DNA from: CAZNFR01 sp964572225 | Lineage (GTDB): Bacteria > Bacteroidota > Bacteroidia > Bacteroidales > GCA-2748055 | Reading direction: 5' to 3' | DNA: 52,979 bases | NCBI GenBank assembly: GCA_964572225.1 | Contig: CAZNFR010000018.1 | Location: 1-52,979, forward strand | Shown here: in pieces, positions 40,119 to 48,709 of the stretch | Layout of the letters: each line of letters begins with the position of its first letter | Numbering within the stretch: position 1 is the stretch's first letter | Translations under genes and position numbers: made by a program | Notes under the pieces: model-generated | Databases searched by the model: none | What the model saw: only the letters and a program-made list of their open reading frames with translations | Told to the model about the DNA's origin: nothing

Positions 40119-41825
40119 ATGAAATTTCCTGAAAACCTTTTGCGGTATCTCACCACTTCATCTCCCAAATTCACGGATGAAGAAAAAAACAGGGTAGGAA
40201 CGCTCAATCTTTTTACCTTTTCAGCAATAACCGTGATGCTGATTTCCGGTTTAAAATTCCTTTCCCAGGAATCCTTTATCAGCTCTGCTGTTTTCCTTGG
40301 CAGCCTTATTTTAATGGTCCTGACCCTGGTGTTTTTTCCACCGGTTAAAAAATTTCGGATAACGGCGATCATCTCCGGATTAATCGTCCTTCTGAACCTC
40401 TCTTTTGCTTATTATTACCAAAAAGATATACCCTTTGGCTTTGTTTGGCTTTTTTCTTTTCCGGTGATAATTACCTTAATGCCGGGATTAAAAAACCGTG
40501 TTCTGCTAATGCTTTTGCCGGCGATTATCATCCTTCCTTCTGCAATTTCATCTCAACTTCCGATTGGAAACTCCTATAATCCCCTGTTTCCCCTTGCCGT
40601 TCTGTTTACTTATCTTTTATTCAGCGTAATTCTTCTGTCGATTATAGAATTCAACCGAAAGAAGGAAAGAGAAACCCTCACCGAGCTTGAGGGAGTCAGG
40701 AAAGAACTAAAAGAGAAAGATCAGTTTATCTCCGGGCTTTCTCATCAGTTGAGAACTTCGCTCAGCAATATAATCCTGGTCAATAACCTGGTGAATTCTT
40801 CAGGATTGGATGAGTCTCAAAAAGAGCTGGTTGATACCCTTCAGGCTTCCACCAATAACCTGGTCGACACAGTAAATAAAATAGTGGATGTTTCCCAGTC
40901 TGACCCAACGATTTTGAAAGAAAGTCACATTTCCTTTGATCTCAGATCCACCCTGGAAACCATCATTAAGATTTTCAGTGATAACCGCTATATTGACATC
41001 AATTTGGATATTTCAGACCGGATCTCGCATTTGCTGATTGGAGATCCTGTTAAGCTGAAGCAGATATTTCTGAATGTAATTCAGTCGATTTTACAGCTTG
41101 ATTCCGATTACAGGCAGATCTTAAACATTCATGTTTCGGCAAACCGGGAAACCAAGGACGATATTCAAGTAATCTTCAGAATTGACAGTTGTTTTGTGAT
41201 TCCTCCCCAAATGGAAAATGAGAAGGATGATCCTTGCAGACAACTTGAGGATATGGAGGTAGATCTGAATCAGGCAGAAGCCATGTTAAATTCGGTAGGT
41301 GGCAGATTCAATCTGAATAAATCAGAAAAGAAGCTTGAATTTGAAATTGAAATTACCTACAAGAAAGATCCTAACCGAAGAATAGACAAGAAAATCTTCG
41401 ATACAGAAGAGCTGAAACAGGAAAAGACAAAGCTTGACCTGGACCAGGCCAATGTGTTACTGGTTGAAGATAACCTTATAAATCAAAAGATAGTTCAATT
41501 GAGCCTGAAAGAGAAAGTCAGGAATCTGGATATTGCCAACAATGGCAAAGAAGCCTTGGATAAGTTTGACAAGTCGAAGTACGACATAATTCTAATGGAT
41601 ATTCAAATGCCGGTAATGGATGGAATCCTGGCAACCAAGAAGATCAGAGAAATTGAATCAAGTACAAATATTCAAACCCCCATCATTGCCATTACTGCCA
41701 ATGCTTTATCGGGCGACCGGGAAAAATGTCTGGCTGTTGGTATGGACGACTATATTGCCAAACCTTTTCAGGTAGACGTACTCCTATACAAAATGAAGAA
41801 CTTACTGCAGTCAGACTCCAGGTAG
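40119..41825 (+). CDS. Hybrid histidine kinase with degenerate ATP-binding domain and intact receiver
   Basis: A 568-residue membrane protein. The ATG at 40119 is preferred over the TTG at 40116. About six membrane helices lie in residues 31-178; then comes a HisKA domain with the phospho-acceptor His209 in GLSHQLRTSLSNI. The HATPase domain (about 270-415) is degenerate. The N box reads FLNVIQSIL (second Asn is Gln322), no DxGxG (G1) or GLGL (G2) loops are visible, and the region between them reads RIDSCFVIPPQ and EDMEVDLNQAEAML. The C-terminal receiver (about 445-565) is intact: Asp451, Asp494 in LMDIQMPVMDG, and Lys548. It is unlikely to bind ATP normally and may be a receiver-output or relay protein. 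It converges on the SpoIIE gene with a 21-base gap. Confidence 0.82.
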   Translation: MKFPENLLRYLTTSSPKFTDEEKNRVGTLNLFTFSAITVMLISGLKFLSQESFISSAVFLGSLILMVLTLVFFPPVKKFRITAIISGLIVLLNLSFAYYYQKDIPFGFVWLFSFPVIITLMPGLKNRVLLMLLPAIIILPSAISSQLPIGNSYNPLFPLAVLFTYLLFSVILLSIIEFNRKKERETLTELEGVRKELKEKDQFISGLSHQLRTSLSNIILVNNLVNSSGLDESQKELVDTLQASTNNLVDTVNKIVDVSQSDPTILKESHISFDLRSTLETIIKIFSDNRYIDINLDISDRISHLLIGDPVKLKQIFLNVIQSILQLDSDYRQILNIHVSANRETKDDIQVIFRIDSCFVIPPQMENEKDDPCRQLEDMEVDLNQAEAMLNSVGGRFNLNKSEKKLEFEIEITYKKDPNRRIDKKIFDTEELKQEKTKLDLDQANVLLVEDNLINQKIVQLSLKEKVRNLDIANNGKEALDKFDKSKYDIILMDIQMPVMDGILATKKIREIESSTNIQTPIIAITANALSGDREKCLAVGMDDYIAKPFQVDVLLYKMKNLLQSDSR

Positions 41826-41846
41826 AACCAACTAAGGAATTGGCTG

Positions 41847-44800
41847 TTACTTTTTTTGGAAATCCGGCTGGATCCCGATTACCAGAATATCGTCGATCTG
41901 TTCAAAATTACCTCTCCATTCCTCAATACTGTCTTCCAGATACTGTTTTTGTTTCTCTAATCCCAGTTTATGGATGGTAAGGAGCAAATGACGGAATCTG
42001 CGATATTTATATTTTTTACCCTCGGGTCCGCCAAACTGATCCGCATACCCATCCGAAAAAATATAGATCATGTCTTCTTTTTCAAGCTTTAGCCTGTGTG
42101 AGATAAACTCCTTTTTCAAGGGTTCCTCCGGGTCGGTGTCGGCTCCAACGGAGAAACGGTTACCCTTGATCTCGATCAGTTTGTTATTTCTTATAATGTA
42201 CAACGGATTGAAGGCTCCTGCAAAATCGATTACCATCTCGTCGGTATGCAGCACGCAAAAAGAAAGATCCATTCCATCCCTGAGTGCGAGATCCTCTTCT
42301 TTTCCGAAAATTTCTTCAAAATTCTCATTCAGAGCATTAAGGATTTTCCCGGGGTCAAAGATCTTTTGCATATTGATGATCTTGCGGAAGAGCTCAAATC
42401 CGATTAGTGACATAAAAGCACCCGGCACTCCATGTCCTGTACAGTCTATGGCTGCCACGAAGATTTTATTTCCCACTTCCGAGATCCAATAGAAATCACC
42501 ACTAACTATATCCTTGGGCTTATGAAGAATAAAGGAGTTTGGTAAAATCGATCTAAAAAGTTTCGGAGTCATAAGCATTGCCATTTGGATGCGCTGGGCA
42601 TACTTAAGACTATCCTCAATGTTTTTATTCCTTTTGCTAAGCAACTCTTTTTGTTTAGCCACTTCTTTTGCTGCAATATCTCTTTCTCGGAGGACCTTGT
42701 TGCTTCTTCGAAGAGATTGGGTTCGGATCTGTATAATTAGGTAAACAAATAATATTCCGGTAATCAGATAAACAAAATAGGCAACTCTGGTCCGATAGAA
42801 GGGAGCTTCAACAATGATCCTCAGGCTGGTTCCGTCGTCGTTCCACTTACCATCGTTATTAGAACCTTTTACCCTGAAAACATACTCTCCCGAGTTAAGA
42901 TTGGAGAAGGTCACGGAGTTTTGAGTACCGAGTGGGATCCATTTGGTTACCCGGCCGGCTTCCTGAAGTGAATATTCGAAACGGTTATGGGAAGGGTATG
43001 AAAAATCAAGAGCACTGAATTCAATATTGAATGACTCATTGTGTTTTATGATAACGGTAGGATCGGTTTTTGAGATATGGATATCTTTGATTCCAGCTTG
43101 TCCGATAATCTCAAACCGATCAATTACGATATTGGGGATCAGGGGATTTTCCGGCATTTCATCCGGGTAGAAACTATTAAATCCTGCAATACCCCCAAAA
43201 AACAGCTCTCCGTCTGAAGAGGAAAATGCTGCTCCCTGAGAAAATTCGTAAGCCTGCAATCCGTCTGAAGGGCTATAATTCTTTATTTGTTCGTTTCCGG
43301 GGTCCAGTTCTGTAAGTCCTTTATTGGTACTGGACCAAATATTGCCCTCAATATCTTCCAGGATTGCATAGATATAATTGTTGGCAAGGCCGTTATATTC
43401 GGAAAAGTGCTTAAAGGATTCCTCTTCCGGGTTATATTCAATAAGTCCGTAAGATGTACCCACCCATAGGTTGGCATTGGCATCGAAGTGAAGCGCATAC
43501 ACAGGTGAATTCAGTAATCCGGATCTGTCGGCTTCTTCTCTGATCCTGTAAAAAATATTATTTTCATTATCATAAAAGACCACCCCGTTATCCGTTCCCA
43601 ACCATATATGGTTATTGCGTCCGGAAGCAAGGGAGTACACAGCACCGATCTCCAGGGAAAGGCTGTCGTTGTATATCCTTCTGAAGGATCTGACTACCCG
43701 GATATTCTCTCTTACCAGGTATGCACCGTTGTCGGTTCCGACCCAGATATTCCCTTGTGTATCCTGACTAATAGCATAAACTACTCTTTTATCGAAGGAA
43801 TTGGAGGGAATGGGTCTGAAATAAGAATCGAAAGAAACAAATTGATTCTTTTCGGGCAAATAGATTTGCAATCCATCGGTTGTTCCTATCCAGATCCGGT
43901 TTTTATCATCCTGGTAAAGACTTTTAATATATCGGTTCTCCAGAGGGCCTCCTGATTGTTTGTCACTTAGGTTCTTTAGGCTGCCTGTTCTAAGGTCAAT
44001 AATATCTATGCCATTATTAAGATACCCCACCCAGATCCTTCCACTTTGGTCCTTGACGATGGCTGAAACATTTTCGGCTGAAAGGGAGGGATAAGAATTG
44101 GAAGTGGAATTATATAGTTGAAATTTCCTGGGTTTGAGGTCGATCTTATATAATCCCTGAGAACTTCCAAGCCAGATAATATTAGATTGATCAATAACCA
44201 GGTCTTTTAATCCTGAAAAACTATGCTCGGTTTTTTCAATAACAAGCTTGTCATAAAAAGCAAACTCCATGTTTCTTTTCATAAAGATCCCGAGTTTATT
44301 ATTTGCGGCAAACCAGAGGGTACCTGAGTTATCTTCAGCGATACTATTAATACCCAAATCTCCATCTCCACTCTGGCGGGCTGAATAACTATAATGTATG
44401 AACCGGTCATTTATCCGATCATACTTGCTGATGCCCTTGGAAGTCCCGATCCATAATTCTCCCGTTCTGTCCTTAAAAAGTACCCTTACCTGGTTATCAA
44501 TAAGGCTTCCTGTCACCCCGGGTTCATGAAAATAATGCTTAAGATACATGTTTGAAGGGTCAAGCCTGAAGAGTCCGTCTTTGGTTCCAAACCACAGTTC
44601 ACCGTTGCTGTCCCTTACTATGGAGACATTTACTTCCAGTAATGCAGGGCTATTGGGATCATAAAAGTGGGGCAGGGAAGTGATGCTGCCGTTGGCAGGA
44701 TCCAGCCTTTCGATATGTCGTTCTGTTTTCACCCAAATATTTCCCTTTTCATCCGATTCTACTGCAAAGATTGCGGGGCTTTTAAAGGAGAGGCTGTCGG

Positions 44801-45182
44801 AACCGGAATACAGGTAGCGAATGAAATGGCCATTCTCACGCTTGAAGTAATTCAACCCGTTGTTGGTAGCTACCCATAAATCTTTATTTCCATCTTCCGT
44901 TATCCCTCTGATAAAATTGTTGGATAAACTTGTTGTATCCTGGGGTTGGTGGCGATAAGTATCAAATTTATATCCGTCATAGCGATTCAATCCGTCACTG
45001 GTTCCGATCCACAAGTAACCATAGCTGTCGATAAAGCTAACATTAATACGCGTTTGGGTAAGGCCCTGTTCGATGGTATAGATCTCACCTTCGGGTAATT
45101 TTGGTGAGATATGCTGAGCCTCAGAGAAGGGGGTAAGGCCGAGCGCGATCAGGATCAGATATAGGATTTTTCCCTTATGCAT
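41847..45182 (-). CDS. Two-component-propeller sensor with C-terminal SpoIIE-type PP2C phosphatase
   Basis: A 1111-residue membrane protein. A signal peptide (residues 1-23) is followed by a large beta-propeller of Reg_prop repeats (about 25-690). Typical strands are YGYLWIGTSDGLNRYDGYKF, GELWIGTSKGISKYDR and NIWVGTDNGAYLV. A Y_Y_Y domain follows (about 695-785), then one membrane helix (about 799-818), a coiled coil (about 820-865) and a SpoIIE/PP2C phosphatase domain (about 880-1105). The phosphatase motifs are intact: SGDFYW, DCTGHGVPGAFMS, DGMDLSFCVL and FSDGYADQFGG. The layout matches hybrid sensors that detect an exported ligand and dephosphorylate a cytoplasmic partner protein. No STAS or anti-sigma partner is next to it. 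It faces the hybrid kinase gene tail to tail. Confidence 0.92.
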   Translation of the reverse strand: MHKGKILYLILIALGLTPFSEAQHISPKLPEGEIYTIEQGLTQTRINVSFIDSYGYLWIGTSDGLNRYDGYKFDTYRHQPQDTTSLSNNFIRGITEDGNKDLWVATNNGLNYFKRENGHFIRYLYSGSDSLSFKSPAIFAVESDEKGNIWVKTERHIERLDPANGSITSLPHFYDPNSPALLEVNVSIVRDSNGELWFGTKDGLFRLDPSNMYLKHYFHEPGVTGSLIDNQVRVLFKDRTGELWIGTSKGISKYDRINDRFIHYSYSARQSGDGDLGINSIAEDNSGTLWFAANNKLGIFMKRNMEFAFYDKLVIEKTEHSFSGLKDLVIDQSNIIWLGSSQGLYKIDLKPRKFQLYNSTSNSYPSLSAENVSAIVKDQSGRIWVGYLNNGIDIIDLRTGSLKNLSDKQSGGPLENRYIKSLYQDDKNRIWIGTTDGLQIYLPEKNQFVSFDSYFRPIPSNSFDKRVVYAISQDTQGNIWVGTDNGAYLVRENIRVVRSFRRIYNDSLSLEIGAVYSLASGRNNHIWLGTDNGVVFYDNENNIFYRIREEADRSGLLNSPVYALHFDANANLWVGTSYGLIEYNPEEESFKHFSEYNGLANNYIYAILEDIEGNIWSSTNKGLTELDPGNEQIKNYSPSDGLQAYEFSQGAAFSSSDGELFFGGIAGFNSFYPDEMPENPLIPNIVIDRFEIIGQAGIKDIHISKTDPTVIIKHNESFNIEFSALDFSYPSHNRFEYSLQEAGRVTKWIPLGTQNSVTFSNLNSGEYVFRVKGSNNDGKWNDDGTSLRIIVEAPFYRTRVAYFVYLITGILFVYLIIQIRTQSLRRSNKVLRERDIAAKEVAKQKELLSKRNKNIEDSLKYAQRIQMAMLMTPKLFRSILPNSFILHKPKDIVSGDFYWISEVGNKIFVAAIDCTGHGVPGAFMSLIGFELFRKIINMQKIFDPGKILNALNENFEEIFGKEEDLALRDGMDLSFCVLHTDEMVIDFAGAFNPLYIIRNNKLIEIKGNRFSVGADTDPEEPLKKEFISHRLKLEKEDMIYIFSDGYADQFGGPEGKKYKYRRFRHLLLTIHKLGLEKQKQYLEDSIEEWRGNFEQIDDILVIGIQPDFQKK

Positions 45183-45239
45183 ACCAGACTAAAATACCAC
45201 AATAACCCAATTTAAACAAGTGTTTTGTGGTGACATGGA

Positions 45240-47141
45240 TCATCTATTTTTAAAGGCTGTGGCATTGTTCCCTTTCACCAGGTTGCTGTAATACCGGGAG
45301 GGTGATTCTAGAAAATCCTGAAATCCGTAACTCCCCCATTTCCCATCCACCCTGTTCATGATTTCTGTACTCATGCTCACGACTTCAGGCCATTCCCGGT
45401 GGAAGTCATCTTTCCCGGGTAACTTTGCTCTGCCATTCACCAGGGTTAATATTTTTTTGTCGGGTTTCTGAAAAAACCTGAAATCTCTGGCAGGATCAAG
45501 ATTATTCAGGAAATACCAAAGAAAAATATGAGGTTTTTGAGGATCCACGCCTTCATCACAGACCAGAATTACATCGTACTTCCTATAGTTCCTGCTGGCG
45601 GTGATCAATTTTTCCAATTCAGAAAAAGCATTCCTATATTGATCTGAGATATTGAGGACCAGGATTGATAATTCTCCCTCATGTTTAAGGTTGGTTTCCC
45701 GGTAGATGAGGTCATCGGGCAAGGATTCGTCGGTTTCCTCCAGGCTTTCGGGTTTAAAAAAGGGTGGTCTGTTAGTTTCCCCCTCCATTTTTCCGGAAAG
45801 ATCAATTCCCAGTTTTGATCCATATCCTGTTACCGGAGCGGAATGATCGAGTACATCGAGAGGCCCTTCAGAAAAAACCAGATCTTCAGGGACTTTCAGA
45901 TCTCCCAGTATACGGAAAAGGCTTTCTTCCGAGCGGATATCGGTCGATTCATCGGCTACTACCAATATTTTATTGAACATCATCTGACCGGCACCCCATA
46001 GAGAGTTCATCACCTTTCTGGCTTGTCCGGGATAGGTTTTTTTGATGGATATGAGCGTAAGATTATGTGCCACACCATAAGCAGGTATGTACATATCTTT
46101 CATTTCGGGGACAATGCTTTTTTTAAGGGGGAATTGAAAAATTCTTTCGGTCGCACCTGCGATCCAGGCATCTTCCTGTGGGGGAATACCCACCAGTGTT
46201 GCCGGAAAGACTGCATTTTTGCGGCAGGTGATGGCTGTTACATGGAAAACCGGGTAAAGATCCTCCAGTGAATAAAAACCGGTATGATCGCCAAAGGGCC
46301 CTTCCATTTTAAGATCTTCGTGTGGATCGACATATCCCTCAATTACGATATCCGCATCGGATGGAACCTCAATATCCTGGGTTAAGCATTGGGTAAAAGG
46401 TACGGATGCCCTTCGGAGAAATCCGGCAAAGATAAATTCATCGATATCCTCCGGCAGGGGCGCGGTTGCAGCGTAGGTATAAACAGGGTCTCCTCCCAGA
46501 ATTACGGCAACCGGCATCTTTTCCCCTGTCTTTTTCCAGGCCGAGTAGTGGTTGGCGCCCGTTTTATGCCTGTGCCAGTGCATTCCGGTGGTTTGGGAAT
46601 CAAAAACCTGCATTCTGTACATACCCGCATTCCGATTTCCATTTTCCGGATGATGCGTGATCACAATCGGAAGGGTAATGAATCTTCCTCCATCGTGAGG
46701 CCAGGTCTTTAATACCGGCAATATTCCCAGATCCGGTTTTCTAAAAACTACTTGCTGACAGGGAGGATTTGAGCGGGCTTTCGAAGGAAAATAGGAAGAA
46801 AACCTGTATAAATCCGGAAGAAGGGAAAGTTTTTCCTTAAAGGATCTTTTTGGAGAACTGATTTGGTTAACGCTGGAGGAAATGTAATGTGAAATGTCAC
46901 TAAGTGAGTTGAATCCCAAAGAAAGAGCCATTCTTGCTGCCGATCCCATAGCGTTGGTCAATACAGGAAAATCTGTTCCGGTATTATGGAAGAGGAGAGC
47001 TTTGCCTCCATCCCTGCTCTTTGAGAAGCGGTCTGTAATTTCAGCAATTTCGAGAACCGGATCAACATATTCATTCACCTCAATCAGCTCACCCTTTTTT
47101 TTCAGGAGCTCAATAAATTCGGTGAATCCATTAAAGGGCAT
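45240..47141 (-). CDS. UbiD-family decarboxylase
   Basis: A 633-residue carboxy-lyase of the UbiD superfamily, which uses a prenylated FMN. Recognisable segments are MPFNGFTEFIELLKKKGELI and VLTNAMGSAARMALSLG at the N-terminus, the central block NRNAGMYRMQVFDSQTTGMH near residue 170-190, and EGPFGDHTGFYS near 285. The length fits the long form that in Bacteroidota is usually annotated as a menaquinone-biosynthesis decarboxylase (mqnP- or SCO4490-like), but the exact substrate cannot be inferred. No other menaquinone gene and no ubiX is visible here. It lies 52 bases after citrate synthase on the minus strand. Confidence 0.88.
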   Translation of the reverse strand: MPFNGFTEFIELLKKKGELIEVNEYVDPVLEIAEITDRFSKSRDGGKALLFHNTGTDFPVLTNAMGSAARMALSLGFNSLSDISHYISSSVNQISSPKRSFKEKLSLLPDLYRFSSYFPSKARSNPPCQQVVFRKPDLGILPVLKTWPHDGGRFITLPIVITHHPENGNRNAGMYRMQVFDSQTTGMHWHRHKTGANHYSAWKKTGEKMPVAVILGGDPVYTYAATAPLPEDIDEFIFAGFLRRASVPFTQCLTQDIEVPSDADIVIEGYVDPHEDLKMEGPFGDHTGFYSLEDLYPVFHVTAITCRKNAVFPATLVGIPPQEDAWIAGATERIFQFPLKKSIVPEMKDMYIPAYGVAHNLTLISIKKTYPGQARKVMNSLWGAGQMMFNKILVVADESTDIRSEESLFRILGDLKVPEDLVFSEGPLDVLDHSAPVTGYGSKLGIDLSGKMEGETNRPPFFKPESLEETDESLPDDLIYRETNLKHEGELSILVLNISDQYRNAFSELEKLITASRNYRKYDVILVCDEGVDPQKPHIFLWYFLNNLDPARDFRFFQKPDKKILTLVNGRAKLPGKDDFHREWPEVVSMSTEIMNRVDGKWGSYGFQDFLESPSRYYSNLVKGNNATAFKNR

Positions 47142-47193
47142 AGTTCAATGTTTTACCTGTTGAAGAAAAGGAAAGAAAAGCTGACTGGAAAAG

Positions 47194-48513
47194 CTATTCA
47201 TCGTCACTGATCTCTCCCATGGCAATTTTTTCAAGCATTTCCGTGGTAATTGATTTAGGTCTTTCAAGGGGATATCCCAGTGCCCGGTCCCAAACAACAT
47301 TAGCACATATCCCGATGGCTCTTCCGATTCCGAAAAGGACGGTATAAAATTCATATTCTTTTACTCCGTAATGCCACTGGATTACACCCGACTGGGCATC
47401 CACATTGGGCCATGGATTTTTGGCCTTACCCTGTTCCTTCAGAATGGGAGGAACCACTTTATAAAGGATATCTGTGTATTGGAACAGGGAATCATCGGGA
47501 AGGTGCTTGAGGGCAAACTCACGTTGGATGGTGTATCTGGGGTCGGTCTTCCTTAACACGGCATGACCATAGCCCGGGATAACCTGTCCTGAATTGAGTG
47601 TGTCCCATACAAATTGCCTCATTTCATCTTCGGTAGGTATTTTCCCTTCCATTTTATCACTCAGGTCCTGCAACCATCTCAACACCTCCTGATTTGCAAG
47701 TCCGTGAAGAGGTCCGGCAAGTCCGTTTATCATGGCCGAGGTTGAAAGGTATATATCCGAGAGTGAACTTGCCACAAGGTGACCTGTATGCGCACTCACA
47801 TTCCCGCTTTCATGGTCAGCATGAATAATGAGATGCATTCTTGAAACATCATCATAGGGTTTTCCGATTCCCATCATATGGGCAAAATTACCTCCCATAT
47901 CGAGTCCGGGATTGGATTGTATCCGGTTTCCGTCCCTGTACAATTTCCGGTAAATATAGGCACCGATTTCGGGGAGCTTTGCAAGAAGGTTAAGGGCATC
48001 TTCGTAGGTCGGGTCCCAGTAATCCAGTTTATTAAGACCAGCATGGTATTTTTTGGTAAAGAAAGATTCTCTCGCCATGGTTAAAATTGCTGTCGAAAAA
48101 ATGGCCATAGGGTGGCTGCAGCATGGGAAAGAATCAATGACTTCATACACATACCTGGGCAATATTCTTCGCTTGCTCATCTCGTCGGCAACTTCCGATA
48201 CAGCGTTATCATCGGGCATTTCACCGGTAAGCAAAAGGTAAATCAGTCCTTCCACAAAAGGCATCTCAGAGCCTTTGGGTTTGGGCAATTTTTCGAAAAC
48301 ATCCGGAAGGGTATATCCCCGGTACCTGATCCCTTCGTTAGGATCCAGGTAGGAGATATCGGTTACCAATGCCTTTAGCCCTCTCATGCCCCCGATTATC
48401 TGGGCGATAGTTACCTTATCGACCACGGTATCTCCGTATTCCTTTAATAATTTTTCGGTCCTGGGTCGTGCGGACTGGATTTTATCATATAACTTTTGCT
48501 TGAGATTGGTCAT
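47194..48513 (-). CDS. gltA: Citrate synthase, mitochondrial-type
   Basis: Condenses oxaloacetate with acetyl-CoA to start the TCA cycle. The 439-residue protein resembles the eukaryotic/mitochondrial branch more than the E. coli hexameric type. Seen are HADHESGNVSAHTGHLV, LAGPLHGLANQEVLRWL, the second catalytic His in VIPGYGHAVLRKTDPRYTIQ, and the catalytic Asp in NVDAQSGVIQ near the C-terminus. All three catalytic residues are present. A 13-bp imperfect palindrome lies 87-119 bases upstream of the start, and the UbiD-family gene follows after 52 bases, probably on the same transcript. Confidence 0.95.
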   Translation of the reverse strand: MTNLKQKLYDKIQSARPRTEKLLKEYGDTVVDKVTIAQIIGGMRGLKALVTDISYLDPNEGIRYRGYTLPDVFEKLPKPKGSEMPFVEGLIYLLLTGEMPDDNAVSEVADEMSKRRILPRYVYEVIDSFPCCSHPMAIFSTAILTMARESFFTKKYHAGLNKLDYWDPTYEDALNLLAKLPEIGAYIYRKLYRDGNRIQSNPGLDMGGNFAHMMGIGKPYDDVSRMHLIIHADHESGNVSAHTGHLVASSLSDIYLSTSAMINGLAGPLHGLANQEVLRWLQDLSDKMEGKIPTEDEMRQFVWDTLNSGQVIPGYGHAVLRKTDPRYTIQREFALKHLPDDSLFQYTDILYKVVPPILKEQGKAKNPWPNVDAQSGVIQWHYGVKEYEFYTVLFGIGRAIGICANVVWDRALGYPLERPKSITTEMLEKIAMGEISDDE

Positions 48514-48599
48514 GAAAGTGAGTTTATTCGGTTTGATTCATCGTTTCGAAGCAGGTAAAAATAATAAAAAAACCTTTATCCCTTCAATGCATTTGCAGA

Positions 48600-48632
48600 C
48601 TGTTAGTAATCTGCCTGGTAGATCACTAACAG
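48600..48632. repeat. Long imperfect palindrome upstream of citrate synthase
   Basis: CTGTTAGT, A, ATCT pairs with AGAT, C, ACTAACAG across a 7-base loop: 13 positions with a single A-C mismatch. It lies 87-119 bases upstream of gltA (minus strand). No T-run follows on either side, so it is not a terminator; operator or leader structure is possible. Confidence 0.5.
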
Positions 48633-48658
48633 GTTAGGGTGAATTTTGTTTAGAGAGA

Positions 48659-48688
48659 ATAAAAAAGCCATCCTTAAATGGGATGGCT
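48659..48688 (-). terminator. Intrinsic terminator of enolase
   Basis: On the minus strand AGCCATCC (48688-48681) pairs with GGATGGCT (48673-48666) across a 7-base loop and is followed by a T-rich run. It lies 22 bases after the eno stop at 48710. Confidence 0.88.
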
Positions 48689-48709
48689 CTGTATTTAGGA
48701 GGAAAGGGA

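Noticed and set aside
45196..45231. Seven-base inverted repeat ACCACAA ... TTGTGGT between the UbiD and SpoIIE genes
   Set aside because: Short arms with a 22-base loop and no T-run; too weak to call a terminator or operator.
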